A stretch of 55,773 nt of DNA from Lentisphaerota bacterium. Its GTDB lineage: Bacteria; Verrucomicrobiota; Lentisphaeria; Victivallales; Victivallaceae. Below are positions 25,348 through 34,487 of this stretch, piece after piece. The notes below the pieces were generated by a model. It made no database searches and was not told where the DNA came from. It worked only from the letters and a program-made list of their open reading frames with translations. The stretch covers positions 1 through 55,773 of the forward strand of contig SUVV01000017.1 of NCBI GenBank assembly GCA_015061805.1, in the 5' to 3' direction. The stretch's first letter is position 1. Each line of letters begins with the position of its first letter. A program made the position numbers and the translations under genes.

Positions 25348-26787
25348 TCAAGCGCGCATGAATGCGGCAGTTGCCTGAAGCAATCCGGCTTCGCCGAGGG
25401 CAGGGCCGAGGAGCTGCATGGCAACCGGCATACCGGTTGCTTCGTCGATACCAGCCGGGACGGCGATACCGCAAGTTCCGGCGAGGTTGAGCGAAATGGT
25501 GAAGATATCAGAGAGATACATCTGAAGCGGGTCGGACTTCTCTCCGAATTTGAATGCCACCTGCGGCGCCGCCGGGGTGAGCATCATATCGCACTGTTTG
25601 AATGCGTTTTCAAAATCCTGACGGATGAGGGTGCGCACCTTCTGGGCGCGCAGATAGTAGGCATCGTAGTAACCGCTGGAGAGAACGTAGGTTCCCAGCA
25701 GGATACGCCGCTTGACCTCATCTCCGAAGCCTTCACCGCGGGATTTGAAATAGGTGTCGGTCAGGTCTTTGCCTTCGATACGTCTGCCGTAGCGCATACC
25801 GTCGAAACGCGCCAGGTTTGCGCTGGCTTCTGCGGTAGCGATGATGTAGTAGACGGCGATGGCATATTTGGTGTGGGGCAGAGATACATCGACGATCTCG
25901 CCGCCGAGTGATTTGACCCGTTCGATCGCGCTGTCGAGGACTTTGGCGCTTCCGGCATCGATGCCGCCCGAGTAGTATTCTTTGGGCAGACCGAATTTCA
26001 TACCTTTGAGCGAACCGGATTCACTGCCGCGGCGCGCCGCATCGGCAAAGCCGCCGGCATTCCCCGGAAGACTGGTCGAATCCATTTTGTCAAAACCGCT
26101 GATCGCATCCAGCAGGATACCGGCATCTTCTGCATCATTGGTAAAGGGGCCGATCTGATCCAAACTGGAAGCAAACGCCACCAGTCCGTGACGGGAAACT
26201 CTGCCATAGGTCGGTTTCATACCGACAACGCCGCAGAAAGCCGCCGGCTGACGGATGGAACCGCCGGTGTCAGATCCCAGCGCGGCAGGTGTGAACCCGG
26301 CGGCAACGCAAGCTGCTGAACCGCCCGAAGAACCTCCGGGGACACGGGAGGTGTCCAGCGGATTGCGGGTCTTCTGGAAAGCGCTGTTTTCGCAACTGGA
26401 ACCCATGGCGAATTCGTCCATGTTGAGGCGGCCGAAGGGGATGAATCCCTGATTGCGGAGTCGCTCCACCGCAGTCGCATCATAGGGGGAATTCAGGTTT
26501 TCCAGAATCTTTGAAGCGCAGGAACAGCGTTCATCTTTGACGCAGATATTGTCTTTGATACCGATGGGAATACCATCGAATTCGCTCAATGTTTCGCCTT
26601 TGGCGCGGCGAGCATCCGCTTCGGCGGCAGATTTGAGCACATTGTCCCGGTTGATCTCCAGAAAGGCGCCGATTTCACCATCGCGCTGATCGACTTCAGC
26701 AAGACAGGCGCGGCACAATTCTGCCGAACTGATCTCTTTGGATGCCAACTGGGCGGCAAGTTCATGCAAAGTAGTTTTGATATTCAC
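25348..26787 (-). CDS. gatA: Asp-tRNA(Asn)/Glu-tRNA(Gln) amidotransferase subunit A
   Basis: A 479-residue amidase-signature enzyme that releases ammonia from glutamine for transamidation of mischarged tRNAs. The Lys of GIKDNICV and the Ser-rich GGSSGGSAA with a later GSDTGGSIRQP make up the Ser-cisSer-Lys triad region. The length is normal. It starts one base after the gatC stop, giving a gatCA pair; gatB is not in the window. Confidence 0.96.
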   Translation of the reverse strand: MNIKTTLHELAAQLASKEISSAELCRACLAEVDQRDGEIGAFLEINRDNVLKSAAEADARRAKGETLSEFDGIPIGIKDNICVKDERCSCASKILENLNSPYDATAVERLRNQGFIPFGRLNMDEFAMGSSCENSAFQKTRNPLDTSRVPGGSSGGSAACVAAGFTPAALGSDTGGSIRQPAAFCGVVGMKPTYGRVSRHGLVAFASSLDQIGPFTNDAEDAGILLDAISGFDKMDSTSLPGNAGGFADAARRGSESGSLKGMKFGLPKEYYSGGIDAGSAKVLDSAIERVKSLGGEIVDVSLPHTKYAIAVYYIIATAEASANLARFDGMRYGRRIEGKDLTDTYFKSRGEGFGDEVKRRILLGTYVLSSGYYDAYYLRAQKVRTLIRQDFENAFKQCDMMLTPAAPQVAFKFGEKSDPLQMYLSDIFTISLNLAGTCGIAVPAGIDEATGMPVAMQLLGPALGEAGLLQATAAFMRA

Positions 26788-26788
26788 T

Positions 26789-27088
26789 TTATGCCTCCTC
26801 CTGCGGCAGAACGCGCGGAAGTTTGATCAACGTGTCGTTGATGACTCCGGGGGCATTGGCGAACATGGTATTGCGCGGGAATGACTCTTTGACCACATCT
26901 TCTCTCCACGCGTTGGTCAGCGCGGCGGCATGGGCGGTCGGCTCCACGCCATCGACATTGACCTCTTTGAGTTCATCGATATAGCCGACGATACGTTCCA
27001 ACTCCTGCTGGAGTTTTCCGGTTTGTTCACCGGAAAGTTCCAGCCGGGCAAGTTCGGCAATGTATTTGATATTGATATCAGATTCCAT
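26789..27088 (-). CDS. gatC: Asp-tRNA(Asn)/Glu-tRNA(Gln) amidotransferase subunit C
   Basis: 99 residues from ATG 27088, with GGAA upstream. The helical GatC pattern IKYIAELARLELSGEQTGKLQQEL is followed by VDGVEPTAHA, REDVV and NAPGVINDTLIKLPRVL. It stabilises GatA in the GatCAB complex. Apparent longer frames run into the end of pfp and are not the real start. Confidence 0.94.
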   Translation of the reverse strand: MESDINIKYIAELARLELSGEQTGKLQQELERIVGYIDELKEVNVDGVEPTAHAAALTNAWREDVVKESFPRNTMFANAPGVINDTLIKLPRVLPQEEA

Positions 27089-27114
27089 AACGCCGGAATT
27101 TCCTTTCAGGGCAA

Positions 27115-28773
27115 TCAGATATTGCCGCCTTTTTCGAGAGTCAGGGTTTTGGTCACGAGGTCGCAGACTTCGGAGGGACCGAAGTACTGGATCGGGCCGG
27201 GATAGACGTAGCTGGTTTCGATCGCCCAGGCTTCGCGGTTGGCGACGAAGTGTTTGTACGGGGCTCCGTCGAGTTCGACCAGCGCCTTGCGGATAACCGG
27301 CTTGTCGGCACCGTGACGGCGTTCCATGTTGAGCATCATGGTGATCGGAATACCGCCGGCGATCCATTCAGAAGCGGGCTTTATGGTATTGCGGACGCTG
27401 GACATGTAACCGGTACATCCGGCACCGATCAATGCAGCGGCGTTGAAGCCGAGGCTGTAGCAGTAGTCGGCATCGTAGTTTGAGGGAGCCGCGCAACGGC
27501 CTTCATAACCGAAGAAGTGGGTCTGGGTGGAGAATTTGCCGCTGTAGTTTCCTTCGGCTTTCATTGCTTTCAGCTTGGTACCGACCATTTCGGCGAGCAT
27601 CTTTTCGGTTTCGATGAGAGAAACCTGGACGTTGCCGTGGGGGTCGCGGTCATTGCAGAGCTGCATCTGGATACCGGCGGGCAGAGAAGCGAAGACCTTG
27701 GCGGATTCGGCGGAAAGTTTTCCGGCGGCGAAAGCGACCTTTTCGTTTTTGTCCATCTTTTCGACGGCATCGGCATTGGCTGCGAGCAGATCGTTGAGTT
27801 CAGCGATCAGGACTTTGATTTCGGGGATGAATTCGACCAGACCTTCGGGAATGAGAGCGATACCGAAGTTCATCTTGTTGGCGGCGCGGGCGGCGACGAC
27901 GGAAGCCATGTAATCCACGATTTCACCGAGGGTCTGCTTTTTGGCGGCGACTTCTTCGGAGATGATGGTGATGTTGGGCTGAACCTGGAGCGCGCATTCC
28001 AGCGCAATGTGACTGGCACTGCGGCCCATCAGTTTGATGAAGTGCCAATATTTCTTGGCGGAGTTTGCATCGCGGCCGATATTGCCGATAAGTTCGCTGT
28101 AGACGCGGCAGGCGGTATCGAAACCGAAGCTGGCTTCGATCCATTCATTTTTGAGGTCGCCGTCGATGGTCTTGGGGCAGCCGATGACCTGAATGGGGAT
28201 GTTGTTCGCCTTGAAGTATTCAGCCAGCACGCAGGCGTTGGTGTTGGAGTCATCACCGCCGATGATGACCAGCGCGGAGATTGCGGCTTTTTCGCAGTTG
28301 GCTCTGGCTGCTTCAAACTGTTCTTCGGTTTCCAGTTTGGTACGTCCGGAACCGATCATGTCAAATCCGCCGGTGTTGCGGTGGGCATCGATGATGGCAT
28401 CGTCAAGTTCGACCATTTCGCCTTTGACCAGACCGTCGGGACCCTTGAGGAAGCCGTAGAGACGGTTGTCAGCGTTGAGGGATTTCAGACCGTCATAGAG
28501 ACCGGCGATGACGTTGTGTCCGCCGGGAGCCTGACCGCCGGAGAGGATGACGCCGACATTGCGGGCGGCAGATTTTTCACCTTTGCCGGGGGCGAAGGTC
28601 AGCACCGGGCTGCCGAAAGTAGTTTTGAACAGCGCCTGAACTTTTTCCACATCAGCGACCGCGGTGGTGGCACCGCCTTCGTTGATGGTGACAGCCGCGC
28701 CGTTGGCGAGGGCGGCGGGAAGTTTGGGGGCATAAGCCGCGCGGGCTTTTTGCAGAGCAGAGATCTTGTTCAT
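27115..28773 (-). CDS. pfp: Pyrophosphate-dependent phosphofructokinase (long type)
   Basis: A 552-residue PPi:fructose-6-phosphate 1-phosphotransferase, the size of the plant beta/spirochaete long PPi-PFK group. GGDDSNTNA (about 168-176) carries the Asp typical of PPi-using enzymes, and [10 protein letters not shown] holds the catalytic TIDGD. The reaction is reversible, so it serves both glycolysis and gluconeogenesis and saves ATP. An AGGAG ribosome site precedes ATG 28773. A 76-base gap separates it from epmA, with only a weak promoter candidate. Confidence 0.95.
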   Translation of the reverse strand: MNKISALQKARAAYAPKLPAALANGAAVTINEGGATTAVADVEKVQALFKTTFGSPVLTFAPGKGEKSAARNVGVILSGGQAPGGHNVIAGLYDGLKSLNADNRLYGFLKGPDGLVKGEMVELDDAIIDAHRNTGGFDMIGSGRTKLETEEQFEAARANCEKAAISALVIIGGDDSNTNACVLAEYFKANNIPIQVIGCPKTIDGDLKNEWIEASFGFDTACRVYSELIGNIGRDANSAKKYWHFIKLMGRSASHIALECALQVQPNITIISEEVAAKKQTLGEIVDYMASVVAARAANKMNFGIALIPEGLVEFIPEIKVLIAELNDLLAANADAVEKMDKNEKVAFAAGKLSAESAKVFASLPAGIQMQLCNDRDPHGNVQVSLIETEKMLAEMVGTKLKAMKAEGNYSGKFSTQTHFFGYEGRCAAPSNYDADYCYSLGFNAAALIGAGCTGYMSSVRNTIKPASEWIAGGIPITMMLNMERRHGADKPVIRKALVELDGAPYKHFVANREAWAIETSYVYPGPIQYFGPSEVCDLVTKTLTLEKGGNI

Positions 28774-28849
28774 TTTTTCACACTCCTGTTGGTTTGAATT
28801 GTGTTATATTGTTGTTATTTATATAAAGTAATTTAAATTTTCTGTTTTA

Positions 28850-29767
28850 TCAAGGGCGTTTTGCTTCAAAAATGACATCTTTGATATCATAAGCGTTGCA
28901 GAAGATCATGGATAGCCGGTCGAAACCGATGGCACATCCGGACGATTCCGGCATTCCGTTTTCCAGCGCATCGAGGAATTCGGTGGCTTCGGGGTAGGCG
29001 AGCATTCCGGCTCCGGCGCGGAACTTCAATGCTTCATCGAAGCGGCGGCGCTGTTCGGCGGCATCGGTCAACTCTCCGAAAGCATTTCCCAGTTCGATAC
29101 CGTTGATGTAAAGTTCCCATCTTTCGGCGACCCGGGGATCGGCGGCGGATATCCGGGAGAGCGAAGCCCGGCTTGCCGGGTAGTCGATGAGAAATTCCGG
29201 ATTATTCTGTCCAAGATTGGGTTCAACTTTCAGCACCATGAGTTCGTCGAAAGAACCATCTTTATCGGCAGCGAATGCAGATACTCCGGCATATTTGCGG
29301 AATGCTTCATCCACCGTAATAAAGGAGGGCTTGCAGAAATCGATCACTTTATCCTGATAGACAAGTGTCGTTGAACCGGTCACTTTTTCGGCGGCAGAGA
29401 TGAGCATTTTCGCGGTGAAGTCGGCAAGTTTCCGGTAATCCCAGTTTACGGCATAATATTCCATTATGGTAAACTCTTCGCGGTGCTTGCGTCCCTTTTC
29501 TTCGGCGCGGAACGCCGAACCGATCTGGAAAATCCGTTCCATCCCGGCACAGAGCATCTGCTTCATCGCCAGTTCCGGACTGGTGCGGAGGAACTCTCCC
29601 TGACACGCCACCGATTCGATGTATTCTTCGGGGGCAGGGGCGGGAATCTTTACTTCAGTTGCAACTTCCACGAAATTTTCGGCATAAAAAGCCTCCCGCA
29701 CCGCCCGGAGCAGTTCCGAGCGGCGCATGAGATTGGCTTTTTTAGCAGAAAAATTTATCGGTTCCAT
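28850..29767 (-). CDS. epmA: EF-P-lysine lysyltransferase EpmA (PoxA/GenX)
   Basis: A 305-residue class II lysyl-tRNA synthetase paralogue lacking the anticodon-binding domain, the hallmark of EpmA. Core motifs are visible: RTSPELAMKQMLCAGMERIFQIG, FRAEEKGRKHREEFTIMEYY, NAFGELTDAAEQRRRF and GCAIGFDRLSMI. EpmA attaches (R)-beta-lysine to elongation factor P. EpmB and efp are not in the window. The gene overlaps the end of prfB by 13 bases, an intimate link between two translation factors. Confidence 0.9.
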   Translation of the reverse strand: MEPINFSAKKANLMRRSELLRAVREAFYAENFVEVATEVKIPAPAPEEYIESVACQGEFLRTSPELAMKQMLCAGMERIFQIGSAFRAEEKGRKHREEFTIMEYYAVNWDYRKLADFTAKMLISAAEKVTGSTTLVYQDKVIDFCKPSFITVDEAFRKYAGVSAFAADKDGSFDELMVLKVEPNLGQNNPEFLIDYPASRASLSRISAADPRVAERWELYINGIELGNAFGELTDAAEQRRRFDEALKFRAGAGMLAYPEATEFLDALENGMPESSGCAIGFDRLSMIFCNAYDIKDVIFEAKRP

Positions 29768-30849
29768 TTCAAATAGGCTTCTACAAAGTTGTCAAGTTCG
29801 CCGTCCAAAACTCCGGCGGTATCGCTGGTTTCCACATCGGTACGCAAATCTTTTACCATCTGATAGGGCTGGAGAACGTAACTGCGGATCTGACTGCCCC
29901 AGCCGTTTTCCATTTGCTCACCGCGCTGGGCGGCGGCGGCATCTTTGCGTTTGCGTTCCTCCATTTCATAGAGTTTGGCTTTCAGCATTTTCATCGCGGT
30001 AGCGCGGTTCTTGTGCTGGGAACGCTCATTCTGACAGGCGACCACCACACCGGTCGGGATGTGGGTGATCCGGACGGCGCTGTCGGTGGTGTTGACGTGC
30101 TGACCGCCGGCACCGCTGGCACGGTAGGTATCAACGCGGATATCGCAGTCATTGACTTCAATATCGATATCGTCATCGATCTCGGGGATGACTTCCACTG
30201 AGCAGAAACTGGTGTGACGCCGGGCATTGCTGTCAAAGGGGGAGATGCGCACCAGACGGTGGACACCGGTTTCTCCCTTGCAGTAACCGTAGGCAAAGTC
30301 ACCGATAATGCGGAAAGTTGCACTGCGGATACCGGCTTCGTCGCCGGGCTGATAGTCGATCATCTCCTCTTTCCAGCCGTTGCGTTCGGCGAAGCGGCGG
30401 TACATGCGGAGCAGGATGCTGCCCCAGTCGCAGGATTCAGTACCGCCGGCACCGGCGTGGATGGTAAGGAAGAAGTTGTTTTTATCGAAGCGTCCGGAGA
30501 GGAAACTTACTACTTCAAGTTTGTCCATGTGGGCAGCCATGATTTTGGATGCAGTTTCGGCTTCGGCGAGGAATTCCTCATCTTCGGAAGCCAGTTCCAA
30601 GGCGGTGTTGAAGTCTTCCATTTCCGTTTGCATCTTGCGGTAGGGGGCGAGGAGGTTGCGGCAGCTGGAAGCGGCGGCAACGGTAGCCTGAGCCTTTTCC
30701 TTATCGTCCCAGAAATCGGCGGAATTCATCTTTTCTTCCAGAGCGGCAAGTTCCGCTTCTTTTGCCGGAATGTCGAGAAAACCGCTGACCTGTTCCATAC
30801 GGGCAATGAGATCAGCTTCGATTTGGCGTAATTCGTCAACAGTCATCAT
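29755..30849 (-). CDS. prfB: Peptide chain release factor 2, without programmed frameshift
   Basis: A 364-residue class I release factor. It has the catalytic GGQ (GAGGQHVNTTDSAVRI) and the RF2-type recognition tripeptide SPF (RISPFDSNARRHTS), so it should read UGA and UAA. Many bacterial prfB genes carry an in-frame UGA and slippery site near codon 26. Here GFLDIPAK is read straight through (GGT TTT CTC GAC) with no stop, so autoregulatory frameshifting is absent. It overlaps nifU by 4 bases (ATGA type) and epmA by 13. Confidence 0.95.
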   Translation of the reverse strand: MMTVDELRQIEADLIARMEQVSGFLDIPAKEAELAALEEKMNSADFWDDKEKAQATVAAASSCRNLLAPYRKMQTEMEDFNTALELASEDEEFLAEAETASKIMAAHMDKLEVVSFLSGRFDKNNFFLTIHAGAGGTESCDWGSILLRMYRRFAERNGWKEEMIDYQPGDEAGIRSATFRIIGDFAYGYCKGETGVHRLVRISPFDSNARRHTSFCSVEVIPEIDDDIDIEVNDCDIRVDTYRASGAGGQHVNTTDSAVRITHIPTGVVVACQNERSQHKNRATAMKMLKAKLYEMEERKRKDAAAAQRGEQMENGWGSQIRSYVLQPYQMVKDLRTDVETSDTAGVLDGELDNFVEAYLKWNR

Positions 30850-31436
30850 ATTTTAGCTTGCTCCAATTTCCACATATCATCGAGAATGTGCTGGATTTCG
30901 TCGAGGCAGGCGCCGCAGGCACCGCCGGCTTTACAGTAGTTGGTGAGTTCTTCGGCGCGGGTGAGTTTGTGTTCCCGGGCGATGGCGATGATCTTGAGGT
31001 CGGTCACTCCGAAACATTTGCAGACGAGTTTGCCTTCATGGTCGCCGAGTTTTTCAAAGGGATTGGGTTCGCCTTTGTAGTTGGCGATGGCGGCCTGAAG
31101 CGCTTCCATGCCCATGACCGAGCAATGGATCTTGGCTTCCGGCAGATCGCCCAGCATGGCGACGATATCATCATTGGAAACTTTGGAAGCCTCTTCGATG
31201 GTCATGCCTTTGATAAGCTCAGTCAGAGCTGAACTGGAGGCAATGGCGCTGGCGCAGCCGAAAGTTTTGAATTTGACATCGGCGATCTTGCCGTCATTAT
31301 CCAGTTTGAAGGTGAGTTTAAGCGCGTCGCCGCAGGCGGCATTTCCGACTTCGCCCACGCCGTCGGGATTTTCCACTTCGCCCACGTTACGCGGGTTCAT
31401 GAAGTGATCCATCACTTTTTCAGTATAGTTCCACAT
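30846..31436 (-). CDS. NifU-type Fe-S scaffold (IscU domain plus BFD-like [2Fe-2S] domain)
   Basis: 196 residues in two parts. Residues 1-125 are an IscU-like scaffold with the three ligand cysteines in GNAACGD, FGCASAIASSS and IHCSVM. Residues about 135-185 are a BFD/NifU-middle [2Fe-2S] domain with CKCF and CKAGGACGAC. The C-terminal Nfu domain of classical NifU is missing. It assembles Fe-S clusters on a Cys desulfurase, probably serving enzymes such as the hydrogenase, but no nifS/iscS lies beside it. Its start overlaps the upstream stop by one base and its end overlaps prfB. Confidence 0.9.
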   Translation of the reverse strand: MWNYTEKVMDHFMNPRNVGEVENPDGVGEVGNAACGDALKLTFKLDNDGKIADVKFKTFGCASAIASSSALTELIKGMTIEEASKVSNDDIVAMLGDLPEAKIHCSVMGMEALQAAIANYKGEPNPFEKLGDHEGKLVCKCFGVTDLKIIAIAREHKLTRAEELTNYCKAGGACGACLDEIQHILDDMWKLEQAKI

Positions 31437-32677
31437 TATTTTTTATTCCCTTGGGTTGATTTTGCTTTTTCTTTTGCTCTTGATAATATCCAAGATATGG
31501 TATCTCCGGCTTGTTTGTCCGGATAAAGTTTTTTGGTGAGAATGGTCTCCAGATAGAATCTGACCACCCGATGACGCACACTGTTGGCGATCAGGGAACC
31601 TGCGGAACCTACCCGGATGACACTGTTCAAAAGATGCTGACGCTGTTCCGGGGAAAGTTTTTTGCCGGATGCCATGATTTGTTGGGCTTCCTTTGCAGAT
31701 AATTCCGGCTGTTTTTTTAAAGTTCCGGCGATTTTGTGAACAAATTCAAATTTTCCGTTAGCATAAAATTTCATCCACAGCAGATCGAGCTGCTGGGGGA
31801 ATTTTATTTCATCATTTGCCGTAATGAGCGGCTTTTTGTATTTTGATATCTGTTTCAGAATAACAGGATTGATCTTATCTTTATGTAAATCGATAAACTT
31901 TTGTCCGATATGGTAATAAATCGTGGCAAAATATTGATCTTTGGGTTTGGCAGAATTGCCCATTTTGATCAATTCATCAAAGAATTGGGGATTGTACCGG
32001 AACGCATCTGCAAAAAACAGCAATCCCGGAAGCGGATTGAACCGGCGGCTTTTGTGGCGTAATTCGGTGATGCCTTCCGTGAGATAGTAATTAAGTGCCG
32101 CCAGCAGCCGTTCCGGTTTCGGTGCCATATAATAAGATTGGATGAATTTATTGAATTCTTTGAAATCCATCATCCGGAAATCGGTGATGCTGTCCACCAG
32201 TTCGATTTCCGCAGATGCTGTTTGGGCATTACCGCAATCATCGCTGACGGTCAGAGAAAAACGTTGTTTGCCCCGCTTGTCCTGCTTATCGGCTTTGACG
32301 ATAATGCCGTTGGGGAAAATGTGGATGCCTCTGGCTCCGGCGGGCATTGTGAAACTTATATTCGCCGGTTTGGGGAATGCCGCTTTCCCGTCCGGATCGG
32401 TCATGGTGATGCTGCCGGAAAACTTTACCGGCTTTTTGAGCGGAGTTTTCAGGATCAATGCTGCATTGACGTAAAACGGCTGATCCGGTTCAACTTTGGA
32501 TACGGAGGTGATTTGCAAGCCGCGATGCGGCAGAACATAACGGAGTTGATCGCCGAGATTTGCCATTATATGCGGCATGACCTTGATCTCCCAACCGGCG
32601 GAAAGCGGCAGTGTGCAAAACAATATCAGGGCAATGCTGAAAATTTTAGTTTTCAGAATATCTTTGAACTGTTTCAT
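31436..32677 (-). CDS. Exported protein of unknown function
   Basis: 413 residues from ATG 32677, where a signal peptide follows (IFSIALILFCTLPLSAG). The first third has a beta-sandwich-like stretch (NAALILKTPLKKPVKFSGSI, DPDGKAAFP, RFSLTVSDDCGNAQTASAEIEL) resembling Ig-like or cadherin-like folds. The rest is helical and basic, resembling the tail of the HEAT-like exported protein at 19420-20553 in style only. I recognise no enzyme motif. It sits between proS and nifU in a tight operon, with gaps of 34 and -1 bases. Confidence 0.65.
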   Translation of the reverse strand: MKQFKDILKTKIFSIALILFCTLPLSAGWEIKVMPHIMANLGDQLRYVLPHRGLQITSVSKVEPDQPFYVNAALILKTPLKKPVKFSGSITMTDPDGKAAFPKPANISFTMPAGARGIHIFPNGIIVKADKQDKRGKQRFSLTVSDDCGNAQTASAEIELVDSITDFRMMDFKEFNKFIQSYYMAPKPERLLAALNYYLTEGITELRHKSRRFNPLPGLLFFADAFRYNPQFFDELIKMGNSAKPKDQYFATIYYHIGQKFIDLHKDKINPVILKQISKYKKPLITANDEIKFPQQLDLLWMKFYANGKFEFVHKIAGTLKKQPELSAKEAQQIMASGKKLSPEQRQHLLNSVIRVGSAGSLIANSVRHRVVRFYLETILTKKLYPDKQAGDTISWILSRAKEKAKSTQGNKK

Positions 32678-32711
32678 TTGCTGTCGCTCCCGGAATGCGG
32701 TTGAAGATTGT

Positions 32712-34451
32712 TCAGAACTCAAATTTTTTGAGTTCTTCTTTGACTTTGGCGGCGATATCTGCGGCGGCGGCATCCAGTTTGATCCGGATACTGTCGCGGC
32801 AGGCGCGGGTGCGGAATTCGGCTTCGTTTTCAGCCAGCGTCTTGGGAGAGATCACCAACCGCAGCGGAATACCGAGCAAGTCGGCATCGCTGAACATACT
32901 GCCTGCTTTTTCGCCGCGGTCATCATAGAGGACTTCCACGCCGAGACCTTCGAGTTCAGCGGTGAGTTTTTCGGCGGCTTCACCGACACCGGCTTTCTGC
33001 GGGTCGAGGGCGCAGATTTGAACCTGATAAGGTGCGATCGACATCGGCCAGACCGGACCGTAATTGTCGTGGCAGTTTTCGATGACAGAAGCCATGGCAC
33101 GGCCGACGCCGATACCGTAGCAGCCCATGATCATCGGATGGCTTTTGCCGTCCTTGTCCAGATAGTTGCACGCCATGGATTCGGAATATTTGGTTCCCAA
33201 CTGGAAGATATTTCCGACTTCGATACCCCGGAGCATCTGCAACGGTTCACCGGTGATGGGGCAGGGGTCGCCTTCGCGGACGGTGGCGATGTCAACACAG
33301 GTGTATTCCACGCCTTCAAGGTCACGTTCGGCGTTGAAGTTTTTGTAGTGGTAATCCGGCTCATTGGCACCCACGACCAGATTGGAACTGTTCAGCGCGG
33401 AGGGGTCGATGAAGACCCGGACTTTGGCGCCGGATTTGAGACCGAGGGGGCTGGCGTAGCCGGGGACAGCACCGCAGGCGGTGATGGCGGCATCGTCGGC
33501 GAATTTGAGTTCGGAAATTCTTGCGGCATTGGCAAGTTTGCTCTCGTTGACTTCAAAATCACCGCGAATGAGGCAGAAAATCAACTCTCCGGTGATCGCA
33601 TCCTGATAGAAGACCGCTTTGCCGGTCTGTTCAGGTTTGACATTGAGGAAATTCGCCACTTCGTCAATGGTTTTCTGTCCGGGGGTTGCGACCTTTTCCA
33701 GAGGAAGCATATCGGATTTTTCAAACTTCCAGGCGGCGGTGGCGATTTCGCGGTTGGCGCGGTAACTGCGGTCGGGGGAGACGAAAATCGTATCTTCACC
33801 GCAATCGGCGATCGCCATGAATTCGTGGGAAATTTTTCCGCCCATCATGCCGCTGTTGGATTCAATGCTGACCACATTGTCCAGACCGATCCGCTTGAAG
33901 ATGCGTTCATAGGCCTCATGGGCGCGGACGTAATACTTTTCCAGATCCTCCTGATCGGTGTGGAAACTGTATGCATCTTTCATGGTGAACTCGCGGGTAC
34001 GGATCAAACCGGCGCGGGGACGCGCTTCATCCCGGTACTTGGTCTGGAGCTGATAGAGCATCACGGGAAGCTGCTTGTAACTGTTGACTTCGGTGCGAAC
34101 CAGCGCGGTGATGCACTCTTCATGGGTCATGGCGAGGATCATCGGTTTGTCGTTGCGGTCGTTGAATCGGAGCAGTTCGGCGCCGACGGAAGCGTAACGG
34201 CCGGACTCTTCCCACAGCGAGGCGGGCAGGACGACCGGCATCAGGACTTCCTGCCCGTCGATCTTATTCATCTCCTCGCGGATGATCGCTTCGATTTTGG
34301 CAACGATGCGTTTTCCGGCAGGGAGAATATCGTAAATTCCGGCGGAAACCGGACGGATGTAACCGCCGCGCACCAGAAACTGGTGGCTGACGGTCTTGGC
34401 ATCTTTGGGTACTTCTTTGAGTCGGCGTCCGACCAATTTGCTCATTTTCAT
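32712..34451 (-). CDS. proS: Prolyl-tRNA synthetase (bacterial type)
   Basis: A 579-residue class II synthetase that charges tRNA-Pro. It has the core RAGLIRTREFTMKDAYSFH, the inserted YbaK-like editing domain (about 220-400, with KTIDEVANFL and LIRGDFEVNESKLAN), GCYGIGVGRAMASVIEN as motif 3, and a C-terminal anticodon-binding domain. The length is normal for the editing-competent type. It lies 36 bases downstream of lysC. Confidence 0.96.
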   Translation of the reverse strand: MKMSKLVGRRLKEVPKDAKTVSHQFLVRGGYIRPVSAGIYDILPAGKRIVAKIEAIIREEMNKIDGQEVLMPVVLPASLWEESGRYASVGAELLRFNDRNDKPMILAMTHEECITALVRTEVNSYKQLPVMLYQLQTKYRDEARPRAGLIRTREFTMKDAYSFHTDQEDLEKYYVRAHEAYERIFKRIGLDNVVSIESNSGMMGGKISHEFMAIADCGEDTIFVSPDRSYRANREIATAAWKFEKSDMLPLEKVATPGQKTIDEVANFLNVKPEQTGKAVFYQDAITGELIFCLIRGDFEVNESKLANAARISELKFADDAAITACGAVPGYASPLGLKSGAKVRVFIDPSALNSSNLVVGANEPDYHYKNFNAERDLEGVEYTCVDIATVREGDPCPITGEPLQMLRGIEVGNIFQLGTKYSESMACNYLDKDGKSHPMIMGCYGIGVGRAMASVIENCHDNYGPVWPMSIAPYQVQICALDPQKAGVGEAAEKLTAELEGLGVEVLYDDRGEKAGSMFSDADLLGIPLRLVISPKTLAENEAEFRTRACRDSIRIKLDAAAADIAAKVKEELKKFEF

Positions 34452-34487
34452 AGTAACAGATTCTCCTGTAATGGCAATATAAGCGTT

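Noticed and set aside
27517-28797. A 426-residue plus-strand open frame
   Set aside because: It is antisense to pfp, whose motifs are intact, and has no ribosome site or recognisable domain.
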